A stretch of DNA of 64,000 bases, from contig JADLCX010000026.1 of NCBI GenBank assembly GCA_020846975.1, positions 34,613 through 98,612 on the forward strand. Reading direction: 5' to 3'. Source of the DNA: Phycisphaerales bacterium. GTDB taxonomy: Bacteria; Planctomycetota; Phycisphaerae; Phycisphaerales; UBA1924. Within the stretch, counting starts at the first letter, position 1; the number at the start of each line of letters is the position of its first letter. Shown here piece after piece: positions 52,133 to 59,594 of the stretch. Below the pieces are notes generated by a model that searched no databases, had not been told where the DNA came from, and saw only the letters and a list, made by a program, of their open reading frames with translations. Made by a program: the position numbers and the translations under genes.

Positions 52133-53029
52133 TCACGACTTCTTTCGGGGCTTGTACAAACCCCGCTTGTTTTGCTCTGTCCCGATGATTGCACGCTCGT
52201 CGGCTTCGAGCAGCCCAACAAGATCGCCAATCGTCCAGACGCGATTGGCAACACCGAGCACCATCGCGGGTGTCTTGCCGCCCAGTGAGGCATGCGGGCG
52301 CGCCCAGTTGTAGAACGCGGCGTGCAACGCGAACGCGGCCTGCATGTTCGCAAATGCCTTGCTGTGCGCGTTCGTCTTGCGGGTCCATCGACGCTGGCTC
52401 ATGCGAAGCGTGAGATTGGCCCGCTCGATGCGTGACGTACCAGCCCGCTCCAAGCGCGGAGAGCCGAACACGGAACGCTTCTTGCAGCCTGTGCAGATCG
52501 CTTCCTGGCGGCCCAGCGCGGTCTCGATGTTGTCATACACCTTGTGGATCGTGGCGTAGTCAACGCCCGTCCGGGCGAACGCATCAAAGACGGCATCGGC
52601 ATACGCGCCGAGTGCATCGGTGAACAACTCGGGGCGGCCGATGATCCGGCTTGCGAGATCGTCCATGAGTGCATGAGCATGGCCCGAATCGCGGTCGCCC
52701 ATGACCCAACTCAGAATGGCCTTGCTGTGGCGATCAACGCAGTACCACGTCCACACGTCGCCCGCGCTCTCGGGCGCGGCGGTGGCGCGGGGGAGCGTGC
52801 GGGCTTTGCAGTGATTGAAGCCCCAAATCTCGTCGGCCTCGATGGTCTCACAGAACAGCCCGCGAAGCTTGGTATCTTCGTGGTTCATGCACACGCGGCC
52901 CATATCGACCAACAGACGCAGGATGCTCGTCTTGGCGATGCCCGTCATGCGGACGGTCGAGTTGACCGAGCAACCCTCGCACAGGGCGCGGATGACTTGG
53001 ATTCGTTGTTCGCGGGCGAGTCGTGGCAT
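52133..53029 (-). CDS. IS1-type transposase
   Basis: 298 residues. MPRLAREQRIQVIRALCEG is followed by SVNSTVRMTGIAKTSILRLL, an N-terminal HTH, and then the DDE catalytic core: ETIEADEIWGF (first Asp), TWYCVDRHSKAILSWVMGDR, ELFTDALGAYADAV (second Asp) and NWARPHASL (the segment where the last acidic residue is expected). IS1 enzymes cut and join DNA; canonical IS1 uses a frameshift between InsA and InsB, whereas here one unbroken frame is seen. No matching terminal inverted repeats or target duplication were found near it, so it may be a fixed or domesticated copy. Confidence 0.82.
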   Translation of the reverse strand: MPRLAREQRIQVIRALCEGCSVNSTVRMTGIAKTSILRLLVDMGRVCMNHEDTKLRGLFCETIEADEIWGFNHCKARTLPRATAAPESAGDVWTWYCVDRHSKAILSWVMGDRDSGHAHALMDDLASRIIGRPELFTDALGAYADAVFDAFARTGVDYATIHKVYDNIETALGRQEAICTGCKKRSVFGSPRLERAGTSRIERANLTLRMSQRRWTRKTNAHSKAFANMQAAFALHAAFYNWARPHASLGGKTPAMVLGVANRVWTIGDLVGLLEADERAIIGTEQNKRGLYKPRKKS

Positions 53030-53118
53030 AGACACATTGTAGCCACAATGTGGCATCATACAAGAAAATCTTGTAATTACTGGACAATGTGGCCGGTTGT
53101 GGCTACATTGTTCAGGCT
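53030..53118. promoter_or_regulatory. Divergent promoter/operator region between transposase and RHH genes
   Basis: This 89-bp gap is dense in dyads. The 15-bp arms 53034-53048 and 53097-53111 are inverted repeats with one mismatch (TGTAGCCACAA core). Nested inside is a perfect TACAAGA-aaa-TCTTGTA palindrome (53059-53075). ACAATGTGG occurs twice as a direct repeat (about 53045 and 53084). ATACAAGAA (53058-53066) recurs inverted beyond the RHH gene at 53328-53336. A ribbon-helix-helix protein encoded next door could bind here; this is inference. Confidence 0.6.
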
Positions 53119-53313
53119 ATGGCAAAAAACAAGAAACCGCCGCTCCGGGGGCGACAAACACGTGACTTGCCGCTACGTATTCGTCTCACCCATTCAGAAC
53201 GCGAACAACTGGACGCCGTGGCCGATCAAATCGGCCTGGGAACTTCCAGCTGGGCGCGAAGCGTGCTTTTACAGGCTGCGAAGAATCATGGTGAAAACAC
53301 CTCCCGCCGATAG
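53119..53313 (+). CDS. Small ribbon-helix-helix-like DNA-binding protein
   Basis: 64 residues from ATG 53119. A basic N-terminus (MAKNKKPPLRGRQTRD) is followed by a strand LPLRIRLTHSE and two predicted helices EREQLDAVADQIG and SSWARSVLLQAAKN. This is the beta-alpha-alpha layout of CopG/Arc/MobC-type regulators, antitoxins and relaxosome proteins. It is divergent from the transposase and flanked by matched ATACAAGAA-type palindromic sites on both sides, so autoregulation is likely. No toxin gene of standard size is adjacent. Confidence 0.72.
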   Translation: MAKNKKPPLRGRQTRDLPLRIRLTHSEREQLDAVADQIGLGTSSWARSVLLQAAKNHGENTSRR

Positions 53314-53322
53314 ATGGCGTGG

Positions 53323-53328
53323 TATAAT
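53323..53328 (+). promoter_or_regulatory. Candidate -10 element (TATAAT)
   Basis: A perfect TATAAT is rare in this GC-rich window. It is 10 nt after the RHH gene stop and about 23 nt upstream of a GTG (53351) that has AAAGGA 7 nt before it and opens a 31-codon frame to 53446. No clear -35 was seen. Confidence 0.4.
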
Positions 53329-53344
53329 TCTTGTATCGAAAGGA

Positions 53345-53368
53345 CGCCGGGTGAGTCACCACCCGACG
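53345..53368 (-). terminator. Hairpin downstream of the small minus-strand ORF
   Basis: The stem CGGGTG (53348-53353) pairs with CACCCG (53360-53365) and is extended by a mismatch and two more pairs. On the minus strand it is followed by TCCTTTCG. It lies 13 nt past the stop of the 25-residue ORF at 53382-53459. Confidence 0.4.
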
Positions 53369-53381
53369 CCCGGCCAGTCCG

Positions 53382-53459
53382 TCAGTGGCGCGTCAAATCC
53401 CACTTTCGCAGGATTTCACGCAGCCAACGACTGGCGCGGTAGATGAAAGGACCGGCCAT
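53382..53459 (-). CDS. Candidate 25-residue peptide with strong RBS
   Basis: ATG 53459 is preceded by AAAGGAGG with a 6-nt spacer, the best Shine-Dalgarno sequence seen in the window. The peptide (MAGPFIYRASRWLREILRKW then DLTRH) is basic and amphipathic, with Trp and Ile/Leu on one face; it has no clean transmembrane helix. Upstream on the minus strand an 11-bp perfect hairpin (arms 53486-53496 and 53518-53528) lies in the leader, and a hairpin terminator follows. A plus-strand reading frame starting at GTG 53351 runs antisense to it. It could be a type I toxin-like peptide, a leader peptide or a chance frame. Confidence 0.4.
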   Translation of the reverse strand: MAGPFIYRASRWLREILRKWDLTRH

Positions 53460-53590
53460 CTTGGGCCTCCTTTCTGGTAGAAGCCCGGGGCCTGACACCA
53501 ACCGAGATCACACTCTCGTCAGGCCCCGGTGAAATCGACGCTTGAGACTCCATCATCGCGTCCCGCCCCGTAGTTGGGGGGGCGGTTTCC

Positions 53591-54016
53591 TTATGGTTTC
53601 AATCTCCACTGAAGCCGCTTGGCGTGCTCCGGGTCAGTCCTGCTCTCGATCCGGTCAGTGCCCCTGAGCGCGGCGAGCACCTTACTCTTGTTCCAGCCGG
53701 TCGCCGAGATCACGGCTGGGGTTCCAATCCAATCGCCCCCTTTCAGCACCTCACCCAACTTGGCGTTGCTTCCATCCTCGCTCTTTGGGCGGCCGCGACC
53801 ACGCTTGGCGGCGGATGGATTGCTGCTAGTCCCGTCGTCGGGGATAGCCCGCCCGTTGAGGGCGGCGCAGATCAATGGGCCGAGTTGGGGGTCTTCGGCG
53901 ATCGCGTCTTCAAGAACGCTCAGGATTTCCGAGCGTTTCTGCATAGCTTGTCTAAGGGCGGCGAGAGCGGTTTGCATAGTCGGCCGAGATGCGGCCGCCC
54001 CCATAGTACCCGCCAT
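53591..54016 (-). CDS. Hypothetical protein with AT-hook-like motif and possible winged-helix domain
   Basis: 141 residues. The N-terminal third is helical (ALAALRQAMQKRSEILSVLEDAI). The middle has KRGRGRPKSEDG, an AT-hook-type GRP core. The C-terminus (EVLKGGDWIGTPAVISATGW then NKSKVLAALRG, DRIESRTDPEHAKRLQWRL) reads like a helix-turn-helix with a wing. DNA binding is therefore likely but its target is unknown. A 12-bp inverted repeat (54032-54071) lies immediately upstream of the ATG at 54016 and could be its operator. An alternative ATG at 53977 exists. Confidence 0.62.
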   Translation of the reverse strand: MAGTMGAAASRPTMQTALAALRQAMQKRSEILSVLEDAIAEDPQLGPLICAALNGRAIPDDGTSSNPSAAKRGRGRPKSEDGSNAKLGEVLKGGDWIGTPAVISATGWNKSKVLAALRGTDRIESRTDPEHAKRLQWRLKP

Positions 54017-54031
54017 TTCAAGTCAAAATGG

Positions 54032-54145
54032 GAATTTCCAGCCATTCACCCCATTCTTTGGCTGGAAATTCTTGATTTCGGCTGCTTATCCATCACACAT
54101 GCCACCACATGCCACCATATGCCACCAACCGCCACCAACCGCCAG
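54032..54145. repeat. 12-bp inverted repeat plus phased 10-bp direct repeats
   Basis: GAATTTCCAGCC (54032-54043) and GGCTGGAAATTC (54060-54071) form a perfect inverted repeat with a 16-nt spacer. To its right GCCACC recurs exactly every 10 bp at 54101, 54111, 54121 and 54131, and as GCCAGC at 54141, with the fill sequences CACAT/ATAT/AACC. Ten bases is one helical turn, so the copies face the same side of the DNA. The region sits between the stop of the small basic gene and the start of the probable DNA-binding gene. Confidence 0.7.
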
Positions 54146-54151
54146 CGTAAA

Positions 54152-54286
54152 TCACCGCTTGGATTCAGTCCTTCGTGCGATCTCGTCCAGCATCGACTTG
54201 GCGCGCTGGTTTGCGTCTGGGCGCGGCGCGGGCTTGCGCGTGGTCGGCTTGCGGGCTGGACGCTTTGATTTCGCGGGCTTTCGCAT
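54152..54286 (-). CDS. Small basic protein
   Basis: 44 residues starting MRKPAKSKRPARKPTTRKP, then APRPDANQRAKSMLDEIARR. The first 28 residues are Lys/Arg/Pro-rich, reminiscent of a histone-tail-like DNA- or RNA-binding segment, and the C-terminal part is a short amphipathic helix. No family recognised. It lies 87 nt after the polA stop on the same strand and may be the last gene of that transcript, or the first of the accessory block. Confidence 0.5.
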   Translation of the reverse strand: MRKPAKSKRPARKPTTRKPAPRPDANQRAKSMLDEIARRTESKR

Positions 54287-54373
54287 ACGGCGAGTCTACA
54301 CCGCGCGTCTACCGTCGATCAGATTCGATCGCTACCAGTGCCGCTTCTCCAGATCGTCTTGTGGCGATCTCAC

Positions 54374-57300
54374 CTACTTGCCGTCGAACCAGTTCTGGGC
54401 AATGCTGGAATCGACTTTCAACGGCACATCCAGCGTCATCGCGTGTTCCATCCGTTCGACGACCATCGCCCTCACAGCGTCGGCCTGCTCATGCAAACAC
54501 TCGAACACGAGTTCGTCGTGAATCTGCAGCAGCATCTTCGTGCGTTCAGTGCCGCCCGGCCCGCCTTGATCCCCCGCTGCAATCTTCGCCTGCAGGTCGA
54601 TCATCGCGAGTTTGATGAGGTCGGCCGCTGAGCCCTGCACCACCGAGTTGATTGCTATCCGCTCCGCGAAGGCGCGGCGGGATGGGTTGTTGCTCTCAAT
54701 CTCGTTGATCGGGCGTCGGCGACCGAGCAGCGTCTTGACGTACCCGTATCGCCGTGCGTGGTCGATGCACTCCTGGAGAAACGTCGTGATTCCTGCAAAC
54801 CGTTTCTTGTAGCCGCGAATGATCTCTTCCGCCTGGGAGTTGCTGCAACCAAGCCGGCGGGCCAGGCCGAACGCCGTGACGCCGTAGATGATCCCGAAGT
54901 TCACCATCTTGGCGCCGCTGCGTTGCTCACGCGTCACTTCATTGAGCGCGACACCGTGGACCTGGGCGGCGACCGCCAGATGGATGTCCTCGCCGGAACG
55001 AAACGCCTCGATGAGCGCCGGATCTCGCGACAGGTGGGCCAGGAGACGCAGCTCGATCTGCGAATAGTCGGCGCTGACCAGCACACACCCGGGCGCCGCC
55101 ACAAACGCACGTCGAATCTCACGCCCGATCTCGGTCCGGATCGGGATGTTTTGCAGGTTCGGATCGCTGGAAGCCAGACGACCCGTCGCGGCCACGGTCT
55201 GGTTGAACGAGGAATGGATGCGCCCGGTCGACGGCTCGATCGCATCCTTGAGCGCGACGAGGTACGTGCCAACCAGCTTGGTGAGTTCACGGTGCTCCAG
55301 GATCAACTGCGGGATGGGCGTGGTCACGGCCGCATCCTGTGTCAGCTTCTCGAGCACCTCCGAATCCGTCGAGTACCCCGTCTTGAGCCGCTTGATCGGG
55401 CGAATGCCCAGCCCCGGCTCCGGATCGGTCGGCTTGTTGAACAGCACGGTCGCGAGCTGTTTCGGCGAGTCCGGGTTGAACTCACGGCCGATCGCCTGAA
55501 ACGCCTCGTCCGCGATCTGCCGCCGCAGTTCGTCGATCCGCTTCTGTAGCCGGGCCCGCTGCCTGTCGAGCTCGCCGGGATCGACCGTGATGCCGTTCCA
55601 CTCCAGTTCGGCCAGCACCTCCACCAGAGGCATCTCGACCATCTCGAACAGGGGCATCAGGCTCATGGCTCGGAGTTGGGGCACCATCACCTGATACAAC
55701 TGCAGCGAGACATCGGCATCCTCGGCCGCGTACTGGGTCGCGAGATCGAGCGGCACCTGATCGAACGTTCTCTGAGATCCTCCGCTTCCGATCAACTCCT
55801 TGATCGCAATGTTGGTGCGTCCCAGAAGCGCGAGGGCGAGTGAGTCGAGCGAGTGCGAGGAGCGGTCCGCATCGACCAGATAGGAGGCCACCATCGAGTC
55901 GAACGCCGTGGCAGGCTCGATCGGGAGGTTCGTGCCGACCCGGGCGAGAGGTGAGTCGGGCGCTTCGATCAAACCACGGCCGCTCGTGCGCGGCCTCAGG
56001 AACCCATCGAGCTTCACGCCGTGCCTGCGGAAGATCAGCAGGTCGTACTTGAGGTTGTGGCCGCAGCGGGGCTTGCCCGGGTCTTCGAGCAGCGGCCTAA
56101 TCGCTTCGAGGACAGTTCTCTCGTCCAGATGCTCCGACGGATTCGGCGATCGCACAGGGATGTACGCGCCCGTCCCGGGTCGGGTCGAGATCGAGATCCC
56201 GCACAGTTTGGCGCGATGCGGCGAGAGCGATGTGGTTTCCGTATCGATCGCAAAGATCGGCGATGCACGCATTTCGGCCAGCAACTCATCCAGCTCGGAC
56301 CGGGTGCGTATGCAGCGGTACTCTCCCGACTGTGCGCGTCGTGGGCCCGGCGCGACCGCCTCGCCGGACTCCCTATCGGGCCCATTCCGGGAGAAGAGTC
56401 CTCCCTCAAAGGGATCCGGCTCGTTGGGTCTGCTGCGCGACCTGGGCGTCGTCCCGCTGCCGGCGTCCGGCGGTGCAGACTTCTCTGTGGACGAACTCGA
56501 CACAGAACCGGCAGCGTTCGTCGTTGCCATGACCATCAGGCTCCGGACGTCATCCTGGTATCGATTGAAGCCGAGTTCCTTCAGGATCGGAACCAGGGCT
56601 TCCAATCGGATGTGCTCTCGCCGCGCCGACTCAAGCTCGAACTCGACCGGCGCATCATGGCGTAGCGTGACCAGCTCGCGGCTGAGCGCGAGTTGCCCCG
56701 TCGCGGCGCGCAAGTTCTCGCCGCGCTTGCCCTTGACCTCCCCAGCGCGGGCGAGCAGGTTGTCGAGCGTTCCATACTCCGCGATGAGCTGCGCCGCGGT
56801 CTTCGGCCCGACCCCATCGACACCCGGCACATTGTCCGCGGCATCGCCCATGAGCGCGAGCATGTCGATCACCTGCGCCGGCTTGATCCCGACCTCGGCC
56901 TCGAACGCCGCGGCGTCTGTCACCACATCGGTGTGGATGTCGAACAGTTCGACCCGCCGTTCGGCGAGCAGCTGCTTGAGGTCCTTGTCCTTGCTGATGA
57001 TGCGGATGCGCAGGTCGGGGTGCTTTCCGTGCAGTTGCGTGACCAGCGTGGCAATCACATCATCAGCCTCGAAGCCCTCGGCGCCGATGATCGGGATGCC
57101 CAGTTCGCGGAGCGTGCGAAGGCACCGATCGACCTGCGGAGGCAGGTCCTCGGGCGGCGGCGGGCGCGTGGCCTTGTACTCCGGGTAAAGTCGCGAGCGG
57201 AAGGTGCCCCGGTCGCCCGAGACGTCGAGCGTCACCGCGATGTAGTCGGGCTTGGCGCCCTCGACGCCAACCTTCCCCTCCGCTCGCAGCAGTTTGAGCA

Positions 57301-57436
57301 GCATCCCGATGAACCCGAAAGTCAGGTTGGTCGGTTCCTTGGTCACCGGGCTCGACATCGGCGTACGGATGGCGTGATAGGCGCGGAAGAACTGCGCGTA
57401 TCCGTCGATGAGGTAGAGCGTGCGCTGGGCGGGCAT
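54374..57436 (-). CDS. polA: DNA polymerase I
   Basis: 1,020 residues with all three domains. The 5'-3' exonuclease has LIDGYAQFFRAYHAI, ISKDKDLKQLL and GDAADNVPGVDGVGPKTAAQL. The 3'-5' proofreading domain keeps its acidic sites (FAIDTETTSLSPH; CGHNLKYDLLIFRRH; YAAEDADVSLQLYQ). The polymerase has SADYSQIELRLLAHLSRDP (motif A), REQRSGAKMVNFGIIYGV (motif B) and LLQIHDELVFEC (motif C). It fills gaps in repair and removes RNA primers. A 90-residue low-complexity linker (near SSSTEKSAPPDAGSG) separates the first two domains. The ATG at 57436 is where family homology begins. It is the last large gene of the mre cluster. Confidence 0.95.
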   Translation of the reverse strand: MPAQRTLYLIDGYAQFFRAYHAIRTPMSSPVTKEPTNLTFGFIGMLLKLLRAEGKVGVEGAKPDYIAVTLDVSGDRGTFRSRLYPEYKATRPPPPEDLPPQVDRCLRTLRELGIPIIGAEGFEADDVIATLVTQLHGKHPDLRIRIISKDKDLKQLLAERRVELFDIHTDVVTDAAAFEAEVGIKPAQVIDMLALMGDAADNVPGVDGVGPKTAAQLIAEYGTLDNLLARAGEVKGKRGENLRAATGQLALSRELVTLRHDAPVEFELESARREHIRLEALVPILKELGFNRYQDDVRSLMVMATTNAAGSVSSSSTEKSAPPDAGSGTTPRSRSRPNEPDPFEGGLFSRNGPDRESGEAVAPGPRRAQSGEYRCIRTRSELDELLAEMRASPIFAIDTETTSLSPHRAKLCGISISTRPGTGAYIPVRSPNPSEHLDERTVLEAIRPLLEDPGKPRCGHNLKYDLLIFRRHGVKLDGFLRPRTSGRGLIEAPDSPLARVGTNLPIEPATAFDSMVASYLVDADRSSHSLDSLALALLGRTNIAIKELIGSGGSQRTFDQVPLDLATQYAAEDADVSLQLYQVMVPQLRAMSLMPLFEMVEMPLVEVLAELEWNGITVDPGELDRQRARLQKRIDELRRQIADEAFQAIGREFNPDSPKQLATVLFNKPTDPEPGLGIRPIKRLKTGYSTDSEVLEKLTQDAAVTTPIPQLILEHRELTKLVGTYLVALKDAIEPSTGRIHSSFNQTVAATGRLASSDPNLQNIPIRTEIGREIRRAFVAAPGCVLVSADYSQIELRLLAHLSRDPALIEAFRSGEDIHLAVAAQVHGVALNEVTREQRSGAKMVNFGIIYGVTAFGLARRLGCSNSQAEEIIRGYKKRFAGITTFLQECIDHARRYGYVKTLLGRRRPINEIESNNPSRRAFAERIAINSVVQGSAADLIKLAMIDLQAKIAAGDQGGPGGTERTKMLLQIHDELVFECLHEQADAVRAMVVERMEHAMTLDVPLKVDSSIAQNWFDGK

Positions 57437-57450
57437 GACCGCAAGCGTAT

Positions 57451-57744
57451 TCACCGTCGCATCGCGTCCGGCGCCCGCCCGCACTCGGGACACGCCGCTG
57501 ATGAGAGCAACCCGCGACGGTCGTAGCCGCAGAAGGGACACTCCCACGGCTGCGGCGTCCGCCAGAATCGATCGAGGATCGCCACGCTCGCCGCCGAAAT
57601 CACCAGCACAAGGCCGACAACCACGGCAACGATCAGCATCGGGAGCCATGTCTGGACGTACAGCGACACGACCGAGCCGAGGACGACCACGCCCACGGCG
57701 ATCAGAGCGGCGATGCTCAGCCACGAATGGTCACTCTGTTTCAC
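57451..57744 (-). CDS. Small membrane protein with zinc ribbon
   Basis: 97 residues. The start is decided by a GTGA overlap with the preceding nucleotidyltransferase gene (GTG 57744). Two hydrophobic helices (SIAALIAVGVVVLGSVVSLYV and MLIVAVVVGLVLVISAASVAI) are followed by the ribbon CPFCGYDRRGLLSSAACPEC. It is tightly coupled between the nucleotidyltransferase and polA (14-nt gap to polA). Function unknown; the tight spacing suggests shared expression with cell-shape genes. Confidence 0.78.
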   Translation of the reverse strand: MKQSDHSWLSIAALIAVGVVVLGSVVSLYVQTWLPMLIVAVVVGLVLVISAASVAILDRFWRTPQPWECPFCGYDRRGLLSSAACPECGRAPDAMRR

Positions 57745-59006
57745 GAACGAGTGCCCGATTCGCCCGCGTACAACGCGGAGAGCCGTTCCATGTACGCCTC
57801 GCTCGGCGAGAGTTGCCTCCGGGCCATGACGGTGTGCATCACGTCCGCGAACTTGCCAATCGCGTACTTGCGGGTTCCCGCGTCGGTCACCCACGAGAAG
57901 GGCGCGATCGTGCCGGCCACCGGCGGAGTCGCCGCCCACATCGTGCCCGTTCCGACGATCGCGCCCGTCATGATTCGGGAGCAGATCGCGAACTTGGCAT
58001 GGTCTCCAATGATGGCTCCAAGAAACTGCTCGCCGGTCCGCTCGTTACCACCGATGCCGCCATCGGTGCTGAACGGCCGCGTGATGACTTCTCCGTACGT
58101 GTTGAGCAGGTTTGAGTTCGTGGTGCCCGCGCCGAGATTGGCCCACTCGCCAACGAAGGAATCACCGAGGTGCCCGTCGTGGGCTTTGTTGGCGAATCCC
58201 TGGAAGATCGTGCCGCCGATCTCGCCGGCGACCTTGCAATGCGGACCGATGACCGTGTTGGGCTTGATCTGGCACCGGTCGAGCACGGCCGAGTGTGGAC
58301 CGATGTACGCGGGGCCGCAGATGATGGAGCCCGGGCGAACCGTCGCGTGCTCATCGATCCAGATCGGACCGATCGTATTGTCGAGGAACACACCCGGCCA
58401 GACCGTAGCGGTCGGGGCGACGACCAGATCCTCCGTTCCCCAGCGGAGCGTGCCGGGCGCCAGTTCGGGCCAGCCCCACTGCTTGGCCCGGCGAGGGACA
58501 TGAAATCCAAGATCCTCGCGGATGCACGCGTCGCGAAGCGAGCGGATGTGCCACGGCCGAGAGAGCATGCCCGCCGCCCTGCTCTCGGACGCGAGCGTCA
58601 CTTGCATCCGCGAAAACCCGTCGAGTGTCCCGGCGAGCAGCGCTTCAAGCGATCCGATGGGCGAGCAAGCCGCGATCAGATCGCCCGTCCGGTCGTCGCA
58701 CCACAGTTGGCCGGGTTTGAGATTGCTGGCCACCCCGGCCGCGAGCGGAGCCCGGCCGTTGAGCACGAACACCGCGGAGGACTCGATGGCACCGAGCGCG
58801 CACTCGTTGATGTCTGAGTCCGGATGCGACTGCCTAACCAGTTCAGCAATGTCGCGCGAAACAAGCAGGCCCGCGATCTCGAATACCGTCGAGAACCGTT
58901 CAAGCGTGGTGCACGCGCCGGTTCGAAGGTCGAACGCTGGGCGAAGGTCGGTGAGCGGCGAGAGCTGGCCGCGGCGGTCATCCAGAACGAGTGCGGGGAA
59001 GGACAT
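57741..59006 (-). CDS. GlmU-like putative sugar nucleotidyltransferase with left-handed beta-helix
   Basis: 421 residues. The N-terminus (ALVLDDRRGQLSPLTDLRPAFDLRTGACTTLERF) is of the NTP_transf_4 kind, with a shortened nucleotidyltransferase-like domain. From about residue 190 a hexapeptide left-handed beta-helix begins (VVAPTATVWPGVFLD, TVRPGSIICGPAYIGPHSAV, IKPNTVIGPHCKVAGEIGG, ANLGAGTTNSNL), as in GlmU acyltransferase domains. It may make or modify a UDP- or other NDP-sugar for the envelope. It is 12 nt after mreD. The normal bifunctional GlmU motifs (GxGTRM) are absent, so it is not a standard GlmU. Confidence 0.8.
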   Translation of the reverse strand: MSFPALVLDDRRGQLSPLTDLRPAFDLRTGACTTLERFSTVFEIAGLLVSRDIAELVRQSHPDSDINECALGAIESSAVFVLNGRAPLAAGVASNLKPGQLWCDDRTGDLIAACSPIGSLEALLAGTLDGFSRMQVTLASESRAAGMLSRPWHIRSLRDACIREDLGFHVPRRAKQWGWPELAPGTLRWGTEDLVVAPTATVWPGVFLDNTIGPIWIDEHATVRPGSIICGPAYIGPHSAVLDRCQIKPNTVIGPHCKVAGEIGGTIFQGFANKAHDGHLGDSFVGEWANLGAGTTNSNLLNTYGEVITRPFSTDGGIGGNERTGEQFLGAIIGDHAKFAICSRIMTGAIVGTGTMWAATPPVAGTIAPFSWVTDAGTRKYAIGKFADVMHTVMARRQLSPSEAYMERLSALYAGESGTRS

Positions 59007-59018
59007 CGTTGCTCCGAC

Positions 59019-59594
59019 TCAGAACGGGCGGGCGTGACCGCTCCCGCCGCCCGGGCCGCGGCGATGGTACGGATCGTGGAACTTGAACAGCCCGTGCAAG
59101 GGAAACAACGCGAGCCCGACCACCGCCGCGCTGAGACCCGTGTACACCGACGAGAACAGCCGCCGCGACAGCTCGACTCCGGCAAACCACGGGATCTGCG
59201 GCGTGTACCAAGACCGCAGGGTCATGATTGCCACCACGACCAGTCCGCACATCGCCGCGGCAACGATCGAGAACACAACGAGCGCCAGGGGATTGCGGTT
59301 GACGACCGCCCGCAGCGTCACGATCACGTAGGCCGCGGCCAGCAAGCCGATCGCGTTCGGCCCGACGATGATGTAAGCCTCGGTGCCCCGCGGAGAAGCC
59401 AGATCGATCGCGAGACCGAGCCACACGGCCGACCAGTAGGCCGTCAGCGCCGGCGCGAACATGGCGATGTAAACAACGAACGGAACGACAAACGAGGGCG
59501 CGACATCTCCCGCACCGACGCGCAGTTCGGTCGGAATCACCAGCTCGATCGCCAGCAGCAAGTAGCCAAACACCAGTGCGACAGGCCAACTCAC
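59019..59594 (-). CDS. mreD: Rod shape-determining protein MreD
   Basis: 191 residues, hydrophobic throughout with about five or six helices (VALVFGYLLLAIELVI, FVVYIAMFAPALTAYWSAVW, AIGLLAAAYVIVTLRAVV, LVVFSIVAAAMCGLVVVAI and others). Length, helix pattern and position directly after mreC (4-nt overlap) fit MreD. MreD is part of the membrane elongasome complex with MreB, MreC, RodA and PBP2. The LGLAIDLASPRGTEAYII segment resembles the family's conserved motif (GxxxDxxSxxxxG). Confidence 0.82.
   Translation of the reverse strand: MSWPVALVFGYLLLAIELVIPTELRVGAGDVAPSFVVPFVVYIAMFAPALTAYWSAVWLGLAIDLASPRGTEAYIIVGPNAIGLLAAAYVIVTLRAVVNRNPLALVVFSIVAAAMCGLVVVAIMTLRSWYTPQIPWFAGVELSRRLFSSVYTGLSAAVVGLALFPLHGLFKFHDPYHRRGPGGGSGHARPF

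Noticed and set aside
52133..53029. Complete IS1 with terminal inverted repeats
   Set aside because: I looked on both sides for matching ends and a target duplication and found none; only the transposase gene is called.
57741..59006. Bifunctional GlmU
   Set aside because: The uridyltransferase loop GxGTRM and the full N-terminal domain are absent; only the beta-helix half resembles GlmU.
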